A stretch of DNA of 64,000 nt from Buxus sempervirens (GCA_947561395.2 OX387184.1:42646766-42710765), one strand, 5' to 3'; positions 47,775-58,337 are shown, counted from the first letter of the stretch. Notes: generated by a model not told the origin, from the letters alone. Made by a program: numbers and translations.

Positions 47775-48690
47775 GTACATATTTGGCTATTTCATGAAGA
47801 CAGGACTTGTTTTTGTTATACTGTTATATAAGGTATGGGTATATTTCTTTTCCATTCCTCTTCCAAGGAAATAGAGATTTGAGATCTGTAATAAGGTTTA
47901 GCCATGAAAAAACTAGATCTGGTGTTTAAACAGTTGAAAAGAGGTTTAGTTCATATGGATCTGCATGTGCAAAGCACTTCCTGCATTAATTAAGATCCAT
48001 ATAGCTCTAGCATTCAAATAATTCTCCTTCAGAAGCTTGAATTCTCTTTGAAAGCATGTCCTGGTAATCATTCTTTCTCTATTTGATAAGTTTCTGGCTT
48101 TGCTATGTGATCTATAGCTTTAACCATTTAAATTGTCTGCATTTGCTTGTATTTTTGCATAATATTATCATGAATTGCCATTTCTCCTTTTTCTTTCTGT
48201 TTGTTTTTTACCCTCTTTTTTTTTTAAAAAAAATTTGTGGGTCCTGGATGACCAGTAATTGGATTTCATTTTTCATTGTGTTTGACCATGTATCACTCAA
48301 AAGATTGTCATGTAAGATTAATTTATATAATAGTAAATTAGCCCTTATTTGGATTGATTTCTTGCCTTTTGGGTTGTTTACAGAAATTAGCTCTTTATGA
48401 CTGCTCATGATGGCTACTTTTGATCTTTCAAGCTGGAGATAGATTATGGTTCTTCCTTAGTTCCACATTTTCTGGCCCAATGTCTCCGTTTAAGTAATCA
48501 TTATCACAATTGAAACATTTATCCGAAAGCACACAATGTAGCTAGTAGCATTGATCCTCGAAGCCAACAAGGTTTATAAGATGTTGGGATGCTAAATCAG
48601 CTCATGAGGTATATTGTAGCTTAGAAAATCATCATGCTGGCTTGGTTCAATCCAAAACTAATAATCTCTCAGCAGTTTTGTTTGATTCAA
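47775..48690. other. Downstream of broken gene, no exon recognised
   Basis: AT-rich DNA typical of plant intron or flank. A 105-codon plus frame at 48083-48400 is Phe/Leu-rich, low complexity and without a domain; I do not call it. Confidence 0.35.
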
Positions 48691-48699
48691 ACATTGTTA

Positions 48700-49025
48700 A
48701 ATAACACTTATTGCGGCATTCACAAGTGTCACTAAATTAAGCAAATTGCGGCACTCATGTGTGTTGCTAAAAAAAATAAATAGCGGCATTCATATGGGTG
48801 TTGCTATACTACAATTACAGTGGCAAACATAGCGACACTCATAGAATGCCGCAAATGTTCAGCTTTGGCGACGAACGCAAGAATGTCGGCAAGTTATTTG
48901 CGACACAGCCTTTGGCGAAAAAAGTAAATTTGCCGCAATGTTTGTTACAAATAGCTATAGCGGCTTTCATTTTAGATTTCGCGGCATTCTTATGAACCCC
49001 GCAAAAAACCTAATTTTTTGTAGTG
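48700..49025. mobile_element. CACTA-like terminus with GCGGCATT subterminal repeats
   Basis: The stretch ends AATTTTTTGTAGTG at 49025, a CACTA-type terminus (opposite strand CACTACAAAAAATT). Upstream are repeated GCGGCATTC, GCGGCACTC, AGCGACACTC and TGCCGCAA words in both orientations, typical of CACTA subterminal regions. I do not find the matching left end, which may be near 48700 or lost. Confidence 0.6.
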
Positions 49026-49600
49026 TTGGTAGAGTTGCAATCATCCATCTATGCTTTGGAGATAACTACCTTGGAATATTTTGCTTTATGAATTGGTGAG
49101 ACTTATTTGGCATATTTTGCCTGAGTCATAAGAACCATAACGGATGCCATAGTGACTTAGATTTCGAGAAGGTATTGTAAAGATCCAAGATCTTTAAATG
49201 GCAAAATTTAGAATAATTCCACAAATAAACTATTGTAGAAATAAGCATTGCTTTTGTTAGCGTTGCAATCATCCATCTCTTCTTTCGAGAGAACTTTTTT
49301 GGCTTATTTTGCTTTAGGATTATTTTGATTGTGAAACTCATTTGGCATATTGTTCAATGAGATATATTCTGTTTTCTGGTTTATATCGCTTGTTTTGTCC
49401 CTTTGCCATGCAAGATAGTTATAAAAGAATGGGAAATAAATATATTCTTTTCTAAAAAATAAAATGGCCTTACTTTCTCTAGTACTATAAAATCTTGTAT
49501 ACCCAACTACGATTTCCATTACAAGAGGATAGAAGGGCTATATAACGTTTACTTGTGCTAGTGACTTGCAAGGCCACCAATCTTTATCTCTTTATCAATG
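49026..49600. other. Diverged ~210-bp direct duplication, no gene
   Basis: The words TGCAATCATCCATCT and GAGA(T/G)AACT occur near 49036 and 49264 with matching following text (TTTTGCTTTA, TTTGGCATATT), showing two diverged copies. Only short frames are present. Confidence 0.5.
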
Positions 49601-50169
49601 GAGCACAGTGTAGATACCTGATTTTTGCATCCTTAAAATAAAGAAAAATAAAAAATCAAACTAAAAGTCAAACCCTGAGGGGGTCAAAAAATTGACTTTT
49701 TGATTCAAGAAAATTTAGCCATCAAACTTCATCTCATTGAAAAGAGCATTTCGACACGGTTCCAACGCAACTGAATTTGCTGGAATCGGAGTCCAGATGA
49801 AAAAGATATGAGCTGGTCAAACTTTTGGGGAGCAAAAAATTTACTTTTTGCTCGACCCTAATTCAGCTGCCAAACTTGATTCCATTGGATAGGTGGTTCC
49901 AAGCCGGTTCCAATGACACTAAGTTTGCTGAAATCGGACACCGGACGAAAAAGTTATGAGCAGATGAAGTTTCAGAAAAACTGCCCATGTGGCAAAAAGG
50001 CAGCAAAAATGGAATAAACCAACAAAATAAATAAGATAAATGTGTTTATTAATATTTTAATAAATAGAATCTCGCTTTTTAATAAAATAATCGGAAAAAT
50101 CGAATAAAAATCTTGCAAAAAACCAAATTGAATAAAGGTTTGAAATCCAAACATTTTAAAAACGTGCTG

Positions 50170-50383
50170 GACCATATTTCAATTACGGGTAGGGCATGCC
50201 CGTATTTGAAATACGGGCAAGCTTCTGGAAGAAGACATGCGTCCCTGTACGGCGGGACACGGGTCCCGTACGGCCGATTCGCGAGATTTGCAAATGTGCG
50301 TTTTTCGCCCGTATTTGAATTACGGGCAAGGCACGCCCGTACTTGAAGTACGAGCAAGGCACGCCCGTACTTCAAATACGGGC
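50170..50383 (+). promoter_or_regulatory. 28-bp-period GCCCGTA dyad array in LTR U3
   Basis: 21-bp modules GCCCGTA-N7-TACGGGC start at 50170 (diverged), 50198, 50307, 50335 and 50363. Within the two runs the step is exactly 28 bp; between runs are about 109 bp of degenerate copies. The last copy ends 16 bp before the TATA box at 50399. Confidence 0.93.
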
Positions 50384-51210
50384 ACGCCCCTTTTTGCCTA
50401 TAAATAGAGAGGCCTCCCCCCCCCCCCCCCCATTTCAACAAGCCATTCTACCTGGCCATCACCTCTGCCCTCCTCAAGTTTTCCTCGACCAAATGCTGCT
50501 CTCATGCTGTCACTCCAGCACCCAAACTTTTTTATCCCCAAACTACCCCTAGGTTAGTTAAACCATGTCAATATCATGCCAAAACCTTCTCTAGTCTAAC
50601 CTTCAAACCCATCACCCAACCAAACTCTTTTTTTCAACAACTTTGAAATATTTTGGAGGACGCGGAAGCGCTGTCAAAATTCCCGGAGCACCATCACATA
50701 TAATCAAGAACAAGGTAATAGCAAAGAGATGCTTCTATTCATTATACTTGGAATTTAATTCTACTTAAACATGCTTTTATCTTGCTACTTATATCTCACC
50801 TGTTTTCTTTTGCTTTGCATGGTGATGGACTCTCCATAATATGAAGGAAACTCCTCTTAAGAAAAGAAAAAATGCTTTAAGTTAAGAAGAGACATTTTAA
50901 CTAATATTTGAGAGGCTTTATTAATTCCTTTTGATCATTGACAAGGAGAGATGTGACTTCCTTTCAAAGACCCCTCACATCCCTGTAATTTCTCCTTTCC
51001 CCTTTCTTGACATTGGTTGTATGGGACTACAAGAAAAATCATTTCTTTTGAGAAGCATGGGAAGACAAAGAAAAGTGGCCTTTTAAGCCAAATGAGACAA
51101 GTGTAGAATCTGGAGAAGATGGAAACTCCAACAGTTATTGCAGAAAGCTCCCAAGAGGCCACGGAACAGATCTTGAGAAGAATCGGCAGCAAAAGTGCAG
51201 AATAAGCTGC

Positions 51211-51314
51211 GCCCGTAAACTCAGAGTGGTCCGGTCAGGACCGTGTTTGCTTCACGGGCAAGCCTAACCGGATTTCGTTCACGGGCAAGGGTGGACCGTA
51301 TAGCAAATACGGGC
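51211..51314 (+). promoter_or_regulatory. Second GCCCGTA-type dyad array
   Basis: Four modules of the same 21-bp type start at 51211, 51239, 51266 and 51294 (steps 28, 27, 28). Left arms are GCCCGTA, GACCGTG, AACCGGA and GACCGTA; right arms end GTGGTC, CACGGGC, CACGGGC and TACGGGC. No TATA box follows closely. Confidence 0.85.
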
Positions 51315-51359
51315 AAATGTAAAAGTAACCTAAAAAAACATAATTTTCCGGCTCGGTTG

Positions 51360-51645
51360 AACCTGAACCGGTCCCTTAAGCAATTTGGGCTATTTTAAGC
51401 CCATCTTTGGACCGTGGGCCCAAATGGGCCCACCAAGATCACCTTGGGCCCGCTTGAATGGCCCACTTTTGACTAGTCTATACTAGGCCTGTTTTCAATA
51501 AACAGGCTCAGGCCCCTTGACCCTTGGCTAATGGGCCAAATCCAAGCCCACTAAGCCGATTACATGTGTAAATAGTTTAAATAAACAACCAAATGGGTTA
51601 CCCAATAACCCAACTGGGCCCCAGGCCTAATCATGGCAACCCACG
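51360..51645. other. Cluster of TGGGCC/GGCCCA words
   Basis: About ten TGGGC(C/T) or its complement occur within 290 bp, several as GGGCCCA palindromes near 51417-51432. These match the site II type TCP-factor motif in plant promoters. In this context they may be only compositional, as in the related block at 38570-38900. Confidence 0.5.
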
Positions 51646-52032
51646 GGTCTTCCAAAGGGACTCGGATCCGACCCACTTCACTAAATAAGAAGATAAAATT
51701 AAAGTAAAAGGGACCCACACCTTCAGAGGGCCCCATCAGACCAAATAAAGTAGCATGCTGGTCTAGGAAGGGTGAGATTGACTCAAAAACCAGGGAGACC
51801 CGAGGGACCTGTCAAACTGACGGGGCGGGCCAGGGTGTCTTAGGGTTTCCCCGGACGTAACCGAGGACTTAGCTAGAACTCTGAAAAGCCGCAGACCAGA
51901 CTTAGACCCGGATAGGGCAAACACCGTGTCTGCCTGCACCTCTCAGGTAGTGGCATCTCCAAATGTCCCGAGGCACACACTGAAAGTGCGCCCGGTGTGC
52001 GATCTAGGCCAGGTTTAGGTGCGCACACACAG

Positions 52033-53265
52033 GAAGAATCAATTTTTGGTTGTTTTCATCCTCTTGTTGCTTCTTCAGCCAAGAGGTAATTTTTCTTCTC
52101 CTTCTTTATGTTATCTTTACACAATGCCTTCTTTATGTTATCTTTACACAACGCCTTATCAATCGCATTGAAGAATGACTTATGTATCTTTCTTGGAAAT
52201 ATTTAATATAGGCACTTGAGTCAGTTAATCCTATATGTTTCAGTTAAAGTTTGAATTAGGAAGTCTATTGTGAAGTGCTAATACCATTTTTGATATGGAA
52301 GTTTTTCAGTTGCATCCATAAATTGTTCGTCTTCATCTTTTTGAGATTCAATGCTAATTGGAACTTAGGTTCTAGAAAAATGATTCTAGGATGTAAAAGG
52401 TTGATCACTTTTTAATTCAACAACATCTGGTCTTCTTTTAAAATTTATTAAGCATTCGTTTGTTTGATGAATTTCATGATTCAATTATGGTGAGGAAAAG
52501 GTTTTTCAATTTTTACTAATCTATTTTGTAAATCTTTAAATGAATAAAATTCTTCATTAGTTTCTTGAAGTTTGGATATTTGCACTTAAAATTTTATTAG
52601 ATATTTTTCTGAAACTTTTCGTTTTTCAGTTTTGGTCATGAAGTTGATCTATCATATTAAAATGAATTGTTCCTCTGTTGCTAAAACACAAACACACTCA
52701 TCATTACTAATTCATTTTCCTCATCAAGTTCTTATAAATCATTTTCTTCTTCTTGATCAAGATGTCATCTTCTCTTTTACATTCCTAGTTCATCCTAAAA
52801 AAAATAATTTTATGGTTTTTATCTTTTGCATGGTAAAAGATATGGGGACAAAATCTGTGGAGGCTAAAAATTTTGACAATTGGGTAATCGCCTCGACAAA
52901 TGGATGCACGGTGGGTTCATGTCATAGAGTTTGTCGTCTAACGTACCATACCAGACATAGCCGTTGCAGAAATGGTATATGCCGGTGCAGAATACGTTAA
53001 TTAAGGACACAAAGAAGCATCTACAGCCAAATTTATCTATGGTGGTTATTGGGTGGTACTTCTCTTGTGGTTTATTGTGTTGTAAAAATAATCTATCTTT
53101 TATGATCTCAAAAAATAAAAAATAAAAAGAAATACTCGTGGTTACAATTGTCTTTGATGGTTCTCTGAGTTATTTCTTCTTGCTTGGCTTTTTGTTTATG
53201 TTACTATAAATAATGGAAGGATAGTGCCCATGATTCACAGAAAGTTTCAAATACCTTCTTGTTGA
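52033..53265. other. No gene assigned; one exon-like frame
   Basis: A plus frame at 52632-53000 is 122 codons long. Around 52900-52990 the frame one base off reads RWVHVIEFVV then RTIPDIAVAEMVYAGAEYVN, which looks like degraded coding sequence, but I cannot name it. The rest is AT-rich DNA without features. Confidence 0.25.
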
Positions 53266-53277
53266 ATAAGAAAGATA

Positions 53278-53480
53278 TAATGACCTAGAAATTCACGTTG
53301 CAGACCCGGGTTTACTTGACTATAATAGACCCAAATCCATGGAGTGGACCTCTGTGGACCCAAATCAAAATATAACTACATTCCAAACAATATCAAAGTA
53401 CACAAAATTAAAAATTTCAAGTCTTTAAATAATATGCAGAAGTAGTAATCATTAATCCTCAATAAATTTAAACCTCAAAT
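53278..53480 (-). repeat. Probable truncated LTR fragment
   Basis: Text such as GCAGACCCGGGTTTACTTGA followed by CCCAAATCCATGG and AATATGCAGAAGTAG resembles the TG...CCCCGGATCC start of the LTRs at 22622 and 26482. Ends and duplication are missing. Confidence 0.4.
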
Positions 53481-53644
53481 AACGTGTTTGGAAGTAAGGT
53501 TGTGTTTAGAAGCTTGGATTTTGGGAGAAAAGAATAAAAAGCTAAAAAGGAAAAGAAAAGAAGAGAAGAAAAAAAAATACTGATTTTCTTTTCTTTTCTT
53601 TTCTGATGTTTGGATGAGATGAAAAATAAGAAGAAAAAAATATA

Positions 53645-53840
53645 TTTTAATAAAGATGATGGGTTGGGGTAGTGGGTAGTGGTGCTGGGTGGCAGTGGAT
53701 GATGGTGGTGGCGAGTGGCAGTGGGTGGTGGTGGTGGCAGGCGGTGGGGGCGGCTGGTGGTGACAGCTAGTAGTGGTGGTGGTGGGCGGTGGTGGCAAAT
53801 GGTGGTGGTGATGGGTGGTGGTGGCAAATGAACAAAAATC
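53645..53840. repeat. GGT/GGTGGT-rich low-complexity tract
   Basis: About 190 bp of imperfect GGTGGTGGC and TGGGTGGT repeats, strongly G-biased on the plus strand, with many GG or GGG runs. Proline- and histidine-rich 124-codon frames on the minus strand are products of the repeat. It follows a purine-rich GAAAAGAAAA stretch at 53545-53580. Confidence 0.9.
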
Positions 53841-54436
53841 ATAAACCATGACTAACCTTTGTAGGCAACCTGAACCATTACTAACCAGTCAGTATAATCT
53901 AAAACAGAAATATTATAATCTTTTTGCCACATAATAAAAAAACCCTCCCTTCTAGAAACTGAGGGATTAACAAAATGATTTTTACCAAAACCCATTCTAT
54001 ACGCCACTCTTTCCGCCAACTTAGGCCTCGTTTGGCTTTCATTCCGGATTTGGAACTCATTCTGAGAATGAGTTCTTAAAACTCATTTTGCGAATCAATT
54101 TTGAAGTCTTTCTAATTGCGTTTGGTTAGCACGTAGCAGAATGAATTTTCACCTAGAAAACTGTTTGGTTAACAAGTAATAAAATGAGTTCCATGAAATT
54201 TGTTTTTCCCTTTTTTTTTCTTTTTCCATGAATAATTATAAGAAATTGGTTGATCCTTGAAAGATAAAACTTGAAACACCTAAGAAATGAAAAACAAAAA
54301 CAAAATAAAGGATGGGTTTGCTGATTATGTCTATTAATTTAAAACACATAATGATAGCAACTATCAGTAAAGTCACAAAGTCCTATCACATCCATAATTT
54401 ATAGCAAAGTTCATTACATTAATACAAATAATACTC

Positions 54437-55785
54437 TCAAGGGCATTCACTATTGCAAGCATGCGCTATAGCTTCAGCAATTGATTGTCTAAATGCATCC
54501 ATCCTCCTTATTCCTTGTTCTTGTATTACTCCATCTGGATCTGGTTCATCATCAATGTGCTCTTCTTCAATAATTAAATCTTCTTCTTCATATTGACTAA
54601 ATAACTCATCTCTCAATGTTTCTTGTCTAATGTAGTTATGCACAGTACATGCAGCAACTACAATATTTCTTTGTGTTAGAAATGAGTATGGAGGCATTCT
54701 CTTAAGAATAGGAAAGCGTGCCTTCAACACACCAAAGCATCGCTCGATTACATTCCTCAATGATGAATGAGCATGATTAAATAACTCTTTCACTCCACTT
54801 GGTGAGCTACCTCGTCTATAGTCTGGTAGATGATAGCGCACTCCTCGATATGGTGCAAGAAAACCCGGCATGTTTGGATATCCAGCATCAACAACATAAT
54901 ACTTTCCTAATAAAATAATAACATATTTCAATAACTTGGATATTTAAAAAAATTTATATATAACTATAAAATTTATTTACCTTCAGGGGCTTTTGGAAAG
55001 TTCAAATGTGGTTTATGTATAGCCTCCAAAAGAATTCTTGAATCATTAGCTGATCCCTCCCAACCAGCATAAACAAAGGTGAATCACATATCAAAGCCAC
55101 ATGCAGCCATCACATTTTGGGAAATATTTGACTTCCTATCTCGATAAGGAATTTGCTTCTCAGTAGAAACCACAACATCAACTAAAGTGCCATCAATTGC
55201 ACCAATACAATCCTTCACAAGATAAAAAATATAAAATTAAAATATAAAATACAATGCTAACTATTTAAACAAAATTTCTATTTAGTATATACCTTGAACC
55301 ATGGATAATGCTTTGGATTCCCGCGAATTTCTATTGGAGTATGAGCAAATGACGGGGGCGCTATAATTTCTTGTGCAAACTTGACAAAAGCTAATAGCAC
55401 CTTATTAAAGTGACGGCTTATTGTTTCACCTGAATGTTGAAACCTTTCTTGCATGATTCTGTTTCTTTCATTATGTCCAATAGTTAGAAGAAAAATAGCT
55501 AATTGCTCTTCCACAGTTACTCTCCGTGTGTCTTTTAATAATTCACGCTCACGAAGAGCACAACATAAATTTCTAAACACATGTTTATCCATTCGAAACG
55601 AATCATAGCATCTTATAGGATGACCAGTTAATATTTCTTGCACATAAGCATGTCCTGTAAGAAGAGAAACATGACATGGTTCTTTACAAAGAAACAAATC
55701 CATGTAATTTTGTATTGCTGCTGCACTAGCCAAGTATAACAACACCTCTTCTTCATCTGAGTCTATTATAACTGTTACATAAAAT
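54437..55785 (-). pseudogene. PIF/Harbinger (HARBI1-like) transposase, three exons, one nonsense change
   Basis: Three exons on the minus strand have clean splice sites. Exon 1 (about 55785-55293) ends HYPWFK; it contains the N-terminal HTH-like region (EEQLAIFLLTIGHNERNR, then ETISRHF). Exon 2 (55212-54981) reads DCIGAIDGT, with the first catalytic Asp, and GWEGSANDSRILLEAIH, with the second. Exon 3 (54906-54437) has VVDAGYPN and VIERCFGVLKARFPIL, with the catalytic Glu. Thus all three DDE residues remain. A TGA stop replaces one codon after CGFDM in exon 2 (about 55088), where the family normally has Leu, a single-base nonsense change. No Met start is in frame with exon 1. Otherwise the sequence is well preserved, so loss of function is recent. 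Confidence 0.9.
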
Positions 55786-56061
55786 CATCCACAAGCATAA
55801 ATATAAATATAAAATAAATAACATATACCTAAAGAACAAAAGTCGTATGTAATTAAAAAAGATCATGTTTTTTATGATCATTGTTCATTAAATACAAAAG
55901 ATCATGTATAACTATTACAAAAAGTTATGTATAATTTCTAAACCCAAAAGATCATGTAGAGTTTGTCATATTTGTATAACAAAAGGAAAAAAAAATCTTT
56001 CTAATCACATATAAAGTTCCAAAATATTTTCTTTGTAGTTTCCAAAAAGTGCAACTTCATA

Positions 56062-56250
56062 CTAAATTGAAGTCATTCGTGACAATATCCTCTTCAACCA
56101 TATGATACACATCTCTGGGTTTAGCTCTATGAAGGTCTCCCTTGTAGCAGGATTCTGAAATGCATCAACTGCATCCATAAACATCTCGCTTCCCTGTGGT
56201 ATCTCACTCATTTTCATCAAATACTCAATACAAGCACCAATAGAGAATCC
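56062..56250 (-). pseudogene. Myb/SANT-like PIF ORF, C-terminal part
   Basis: The minus strand reads SIGACIEYLMKMSEIPQGSE followed by FMDAVDAFQNP, then IWLKRI and a stop at 56062. This matches the C-terminal end of the Myb/SANT-like proteins that accompany PIF transposases and bind the terminal repeats with them. Upstream the frame runs into LTR sequence at about 56250, so the 5' two thirds of the gene are missing here; the N-terminus lies at 58142-58337. Confidence 0.75.
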
Positions 56251-57419
56251 AACAATTATGAAACCAACTGGATGTAAAAATAGACTCATAAAGGAGTACT
56301 CAGAAACAAAAATCACTCGAATCGGACTTAAAACGAACACATGGCGCTCCGTCGAAGTGACAAGTTCTGTATTTGAACCTGAACTGTCCACTTAACTTCG
56401 ACAGAGAGGTGTCAAAAATCCGTCTGATGGAAATTTATGAAATTTGATGGACATAAACTAGACAGCCTCACCTTTCCCATGGTTCTAGAATCGCTCCAAA
56501 ATTCATCCGGACGATGAAGTTATGAGCGTCCGAAGTCAGGGTACAGGTGCTGTCCAGTTAGGCCACTTTTGAGTAAAACCGACTCAAAACTGTGATCAAG
56601 TGTGTAAGATTCGTGTAAGATGAATCCAAAACTTTTGAAAAACATTTAAAACATTCCAGAATTTGATTGAGGCCATTTATTTGAGATTTATCACAATGAA
56701 TGTAATAAACCCCAAATACGAGCCTATCCCGTCAAAACGGTGCTATGTATGTGCAAATGTGAGAAACCATATAAGATCAATAGAACAACATAGCATGCAT
56801 ATATCTCCATCAAAATGAGGTTCTAAAATAGCCTAGGGTTCCGTTCCATTATCGTTTCCCTCTGTTCTCTCTCCCCGTTAAACACGGTTCTTCGAGATAA
56901 TCAAGGGTACTTTGATTATAGAACGGTTTTCAATCATTCAAAAGCCTTATGCTACATGGGTTCTAGCACTAGGGTCAATCCCCAGTCTCGTTTCTCCTAG
57001 ATCCCGCCTTCACGTTTTACGGCTAGGGGGAGTCTTGAGATACTTTGAGCCGGGGAAGGATTTCCACATACAAAAAGAGGCTTTATTCTACAGAAAGGTA
57101 GAAGAAGAGATCTAGATCTAATAAATTAAATACAGAAAATAAATGAAGGTTGAGGCTTACCTGGGGTTCTGGAAGCAATCCGGCAGCGGTTCCCTTCTTC
57201 ACTCGGAGTTCTTCGATCTCCAAAAACTCCGTCCTTTGCTTGAAGAGGAGCCTCCTATTTATAGGCAAAGGCTAGGGTTGTTGGTAGACACAACTTAATA
57301 TCTAGAACCCTCCAACCTTAACCTTATGGCTGTTTCTGAGATTTCCCCTCATTTAATAAGGGACATGATGGTAAAAAGTGATTTCTCTCGGAAAACCCTA
57401 ATTTTGAGCAAAAACTAAT

Positions 57420-57561
57420 GTATCCGGCATCTCAGGCCGGATACACTAGAGCTTTAATGTATCCGGCCTATGATGCCGGATACACTAAAGTTTCCTTGTA
57501 TCCGGCCTTTTAGACCGGATACAAAGAGAAGTACTTGTATCCGGCCTGAGTTGCCGGATAC
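57420..57561 (-). promoter_or_regulatory. Four-copy 39-bp dyad array in LTR U3
   Basis: Four modules GTATCCGG-N9-CCGGATAC start at 57420, 57459, 57498 and 57537, exactly 39 bp apart, all eight arms perfect. The nine central bases differ between copies (CATCTCAGG, CCTATGATG, CCTTTTAGA, CCTGAGTTG), and 14-bp linkers separate copies. The TATA box is at 57263-57256, about 157 bp downstream on the minus strand. Confidence 0.97.
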
Positions 57562-57604
57562 AAGGAAAAAAGCCTTTTTTTTCCAAATTTTAACACAGGC
57601 AATA

Positions 57605-57684
57605 CTTATTTACATGTAATATCTTAAGTAAATGTCCTCGTATTTTTTAATCTCCATTTACTTAAGATATTACATGTAAATAAG
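57605..57684. repeat. Perfect 30-bp inverted repeat with 20-bp loop
   Basis: The arm 57605-57634 (CTTATTTACATGTAATATCT then TAAGTAAATG) is the exact reverse complement of 57655-57684. The loop is TCCTCGTATTTTTTAATCTC. It is absent from the related LTR at 40488-42790. A run of about 18 C follows within 6 bp (about 57690-57707). Confidence 0.95.
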
Positions 57685-58141
57685 CAAACACCCCCCCCCC
57701 CCCCCCATTTGAATCCATTAAAAATAGTTCCAGACCCAAATTCCAAGTGAATAAAAAGTCAACTTTTCAGTTCTAGGCAAAATTCCGATTTTTCAGGTCT
57801 GGAAAAAATGTTCAATATGTTAAAACCAAGGTATTCGCCAATATTTAAAATCTCAAAAAATTCTTTTATGCAATAACATGGCTAAAAACCTGGTTACCGG
57901 GAAAAATTATCTTGAAATCTGGCTTTTAAAAATATTTCATTTTCTGGGGTCAAAAGTCAACAAAATTCAACCGGAAAAAGTTTGACTTTGCACAAAATAT
58001 TGAATTCGGGCCTTTTCCTTTTCCGTTTTGGATTCAAATGGGTTAAGTATCTCAAACCCAATGCAAAGAATTGAAAATTCCAATAAAATATTTCTCTCCT
58101 TCAAGATTTATCAAAAATCGTGCAATTTTGGGGTGTCTACA

Positions 58142-58337
58142 ATTGGGCTCTATCATATTGTAGATGGGTCTTCAAATTGAATTCCTTATTTATTGTTGCC
58201 CACCCAGACTTATTGAAACTTGAGCCTGGCCTATTGCCATCAAGCGTCTGCTCTAATGCAAGGTCGATAAAAATCTTTTTCAAATCATCCGACCAAAAGG
58301 CTTTATTTTTAGCCTTTGATGCTTGTTGAGTTTCCAT
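58142..58337 (-). pseudogene. Myb/SANT-like PIF ORF, N-terminal part
   Basis: ATG at 58337 opens METQQASKAKNKAFWSDDLK, then IFIDLALEQTLDGNRPGSSF and NKSGWATINKEFNLKTHLQY, the Myb/SANT-like DNA-binding domain (Trp-spaced helices; WS..., GNRPG..., NK.GW...) of PIF-associated and L10-interacting Myb-type proteins. The frame is cut after RAQL by the LTR, where the family continues with a KNHWD-type segment. Its C-terminal end is at 56062-56250. About 150 residues between them are missing. Confidence 0.8.

Larger units (their letters stand above)
49609..52027 (+). mobile_element. LTR-type unit, TSD CACAG
   Basis: Starts TGTAGATACC at 49609 and ends GGTGCGCACA at 52027, with CACAG directly before (49604-49608) and after (52028-52032). 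Length 2419 bp. Reading plus: blocks on Ogre-like text (GAATCGGA, AAAAAGATATGAGC), a 28-bp dyad array (50170-50383), TATA box CTATAAATAG (50398-50407), a C16-type run near 50416, AAG/GTAATA near 50715, then a second dyad array at 51211-51314 that starts 109 bp after a TGTAGAATC word at 51102. The second array suggests that part of another LTR is nested or fused here. No protein-coding domain. Confidence 0.65.
56250..58141 (-). mobile_element. Truncated LTR inserted in the PIF Myb/SANT gene
   Basis: The right end is the LTR start TGTAGACACCCC (minus strand, from 58141), directly after the codons for RAQL of the SANT domain; the LTR supplies the stop codon. The left end lies inside the LTR, near 56250, in sequence matching about 41380 of the solo LTR at 40488-42790. 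So about 900 bp of the LTR plus the middle of the PIF gene were deleted together. On the minus strand it has the 39-bp dyad array, TATAAATA (57263-57256) and CCAG/GTAAGC (57161/57160). Compared with the solo copy its U3 is about 480 bp longer, and the extra part contains a 30-bp perfect palindrome and a C run. Confidence 0.88.

Noticed and set aside
49609-52027. Complete retrotransposon with internal genes
   Set aside because: No gag, protease, reverse transcriptase or integrase motif is visible between the ends; it is at most an LTR-type unit.
53468-53849. Two overlapping 124-codon Pro/His/Thr-rich minus frames
   Set aside because: They are translations of the GGT-rich low-complexity tract and an AAAGA-rich stretch, with no conserved start or domain.
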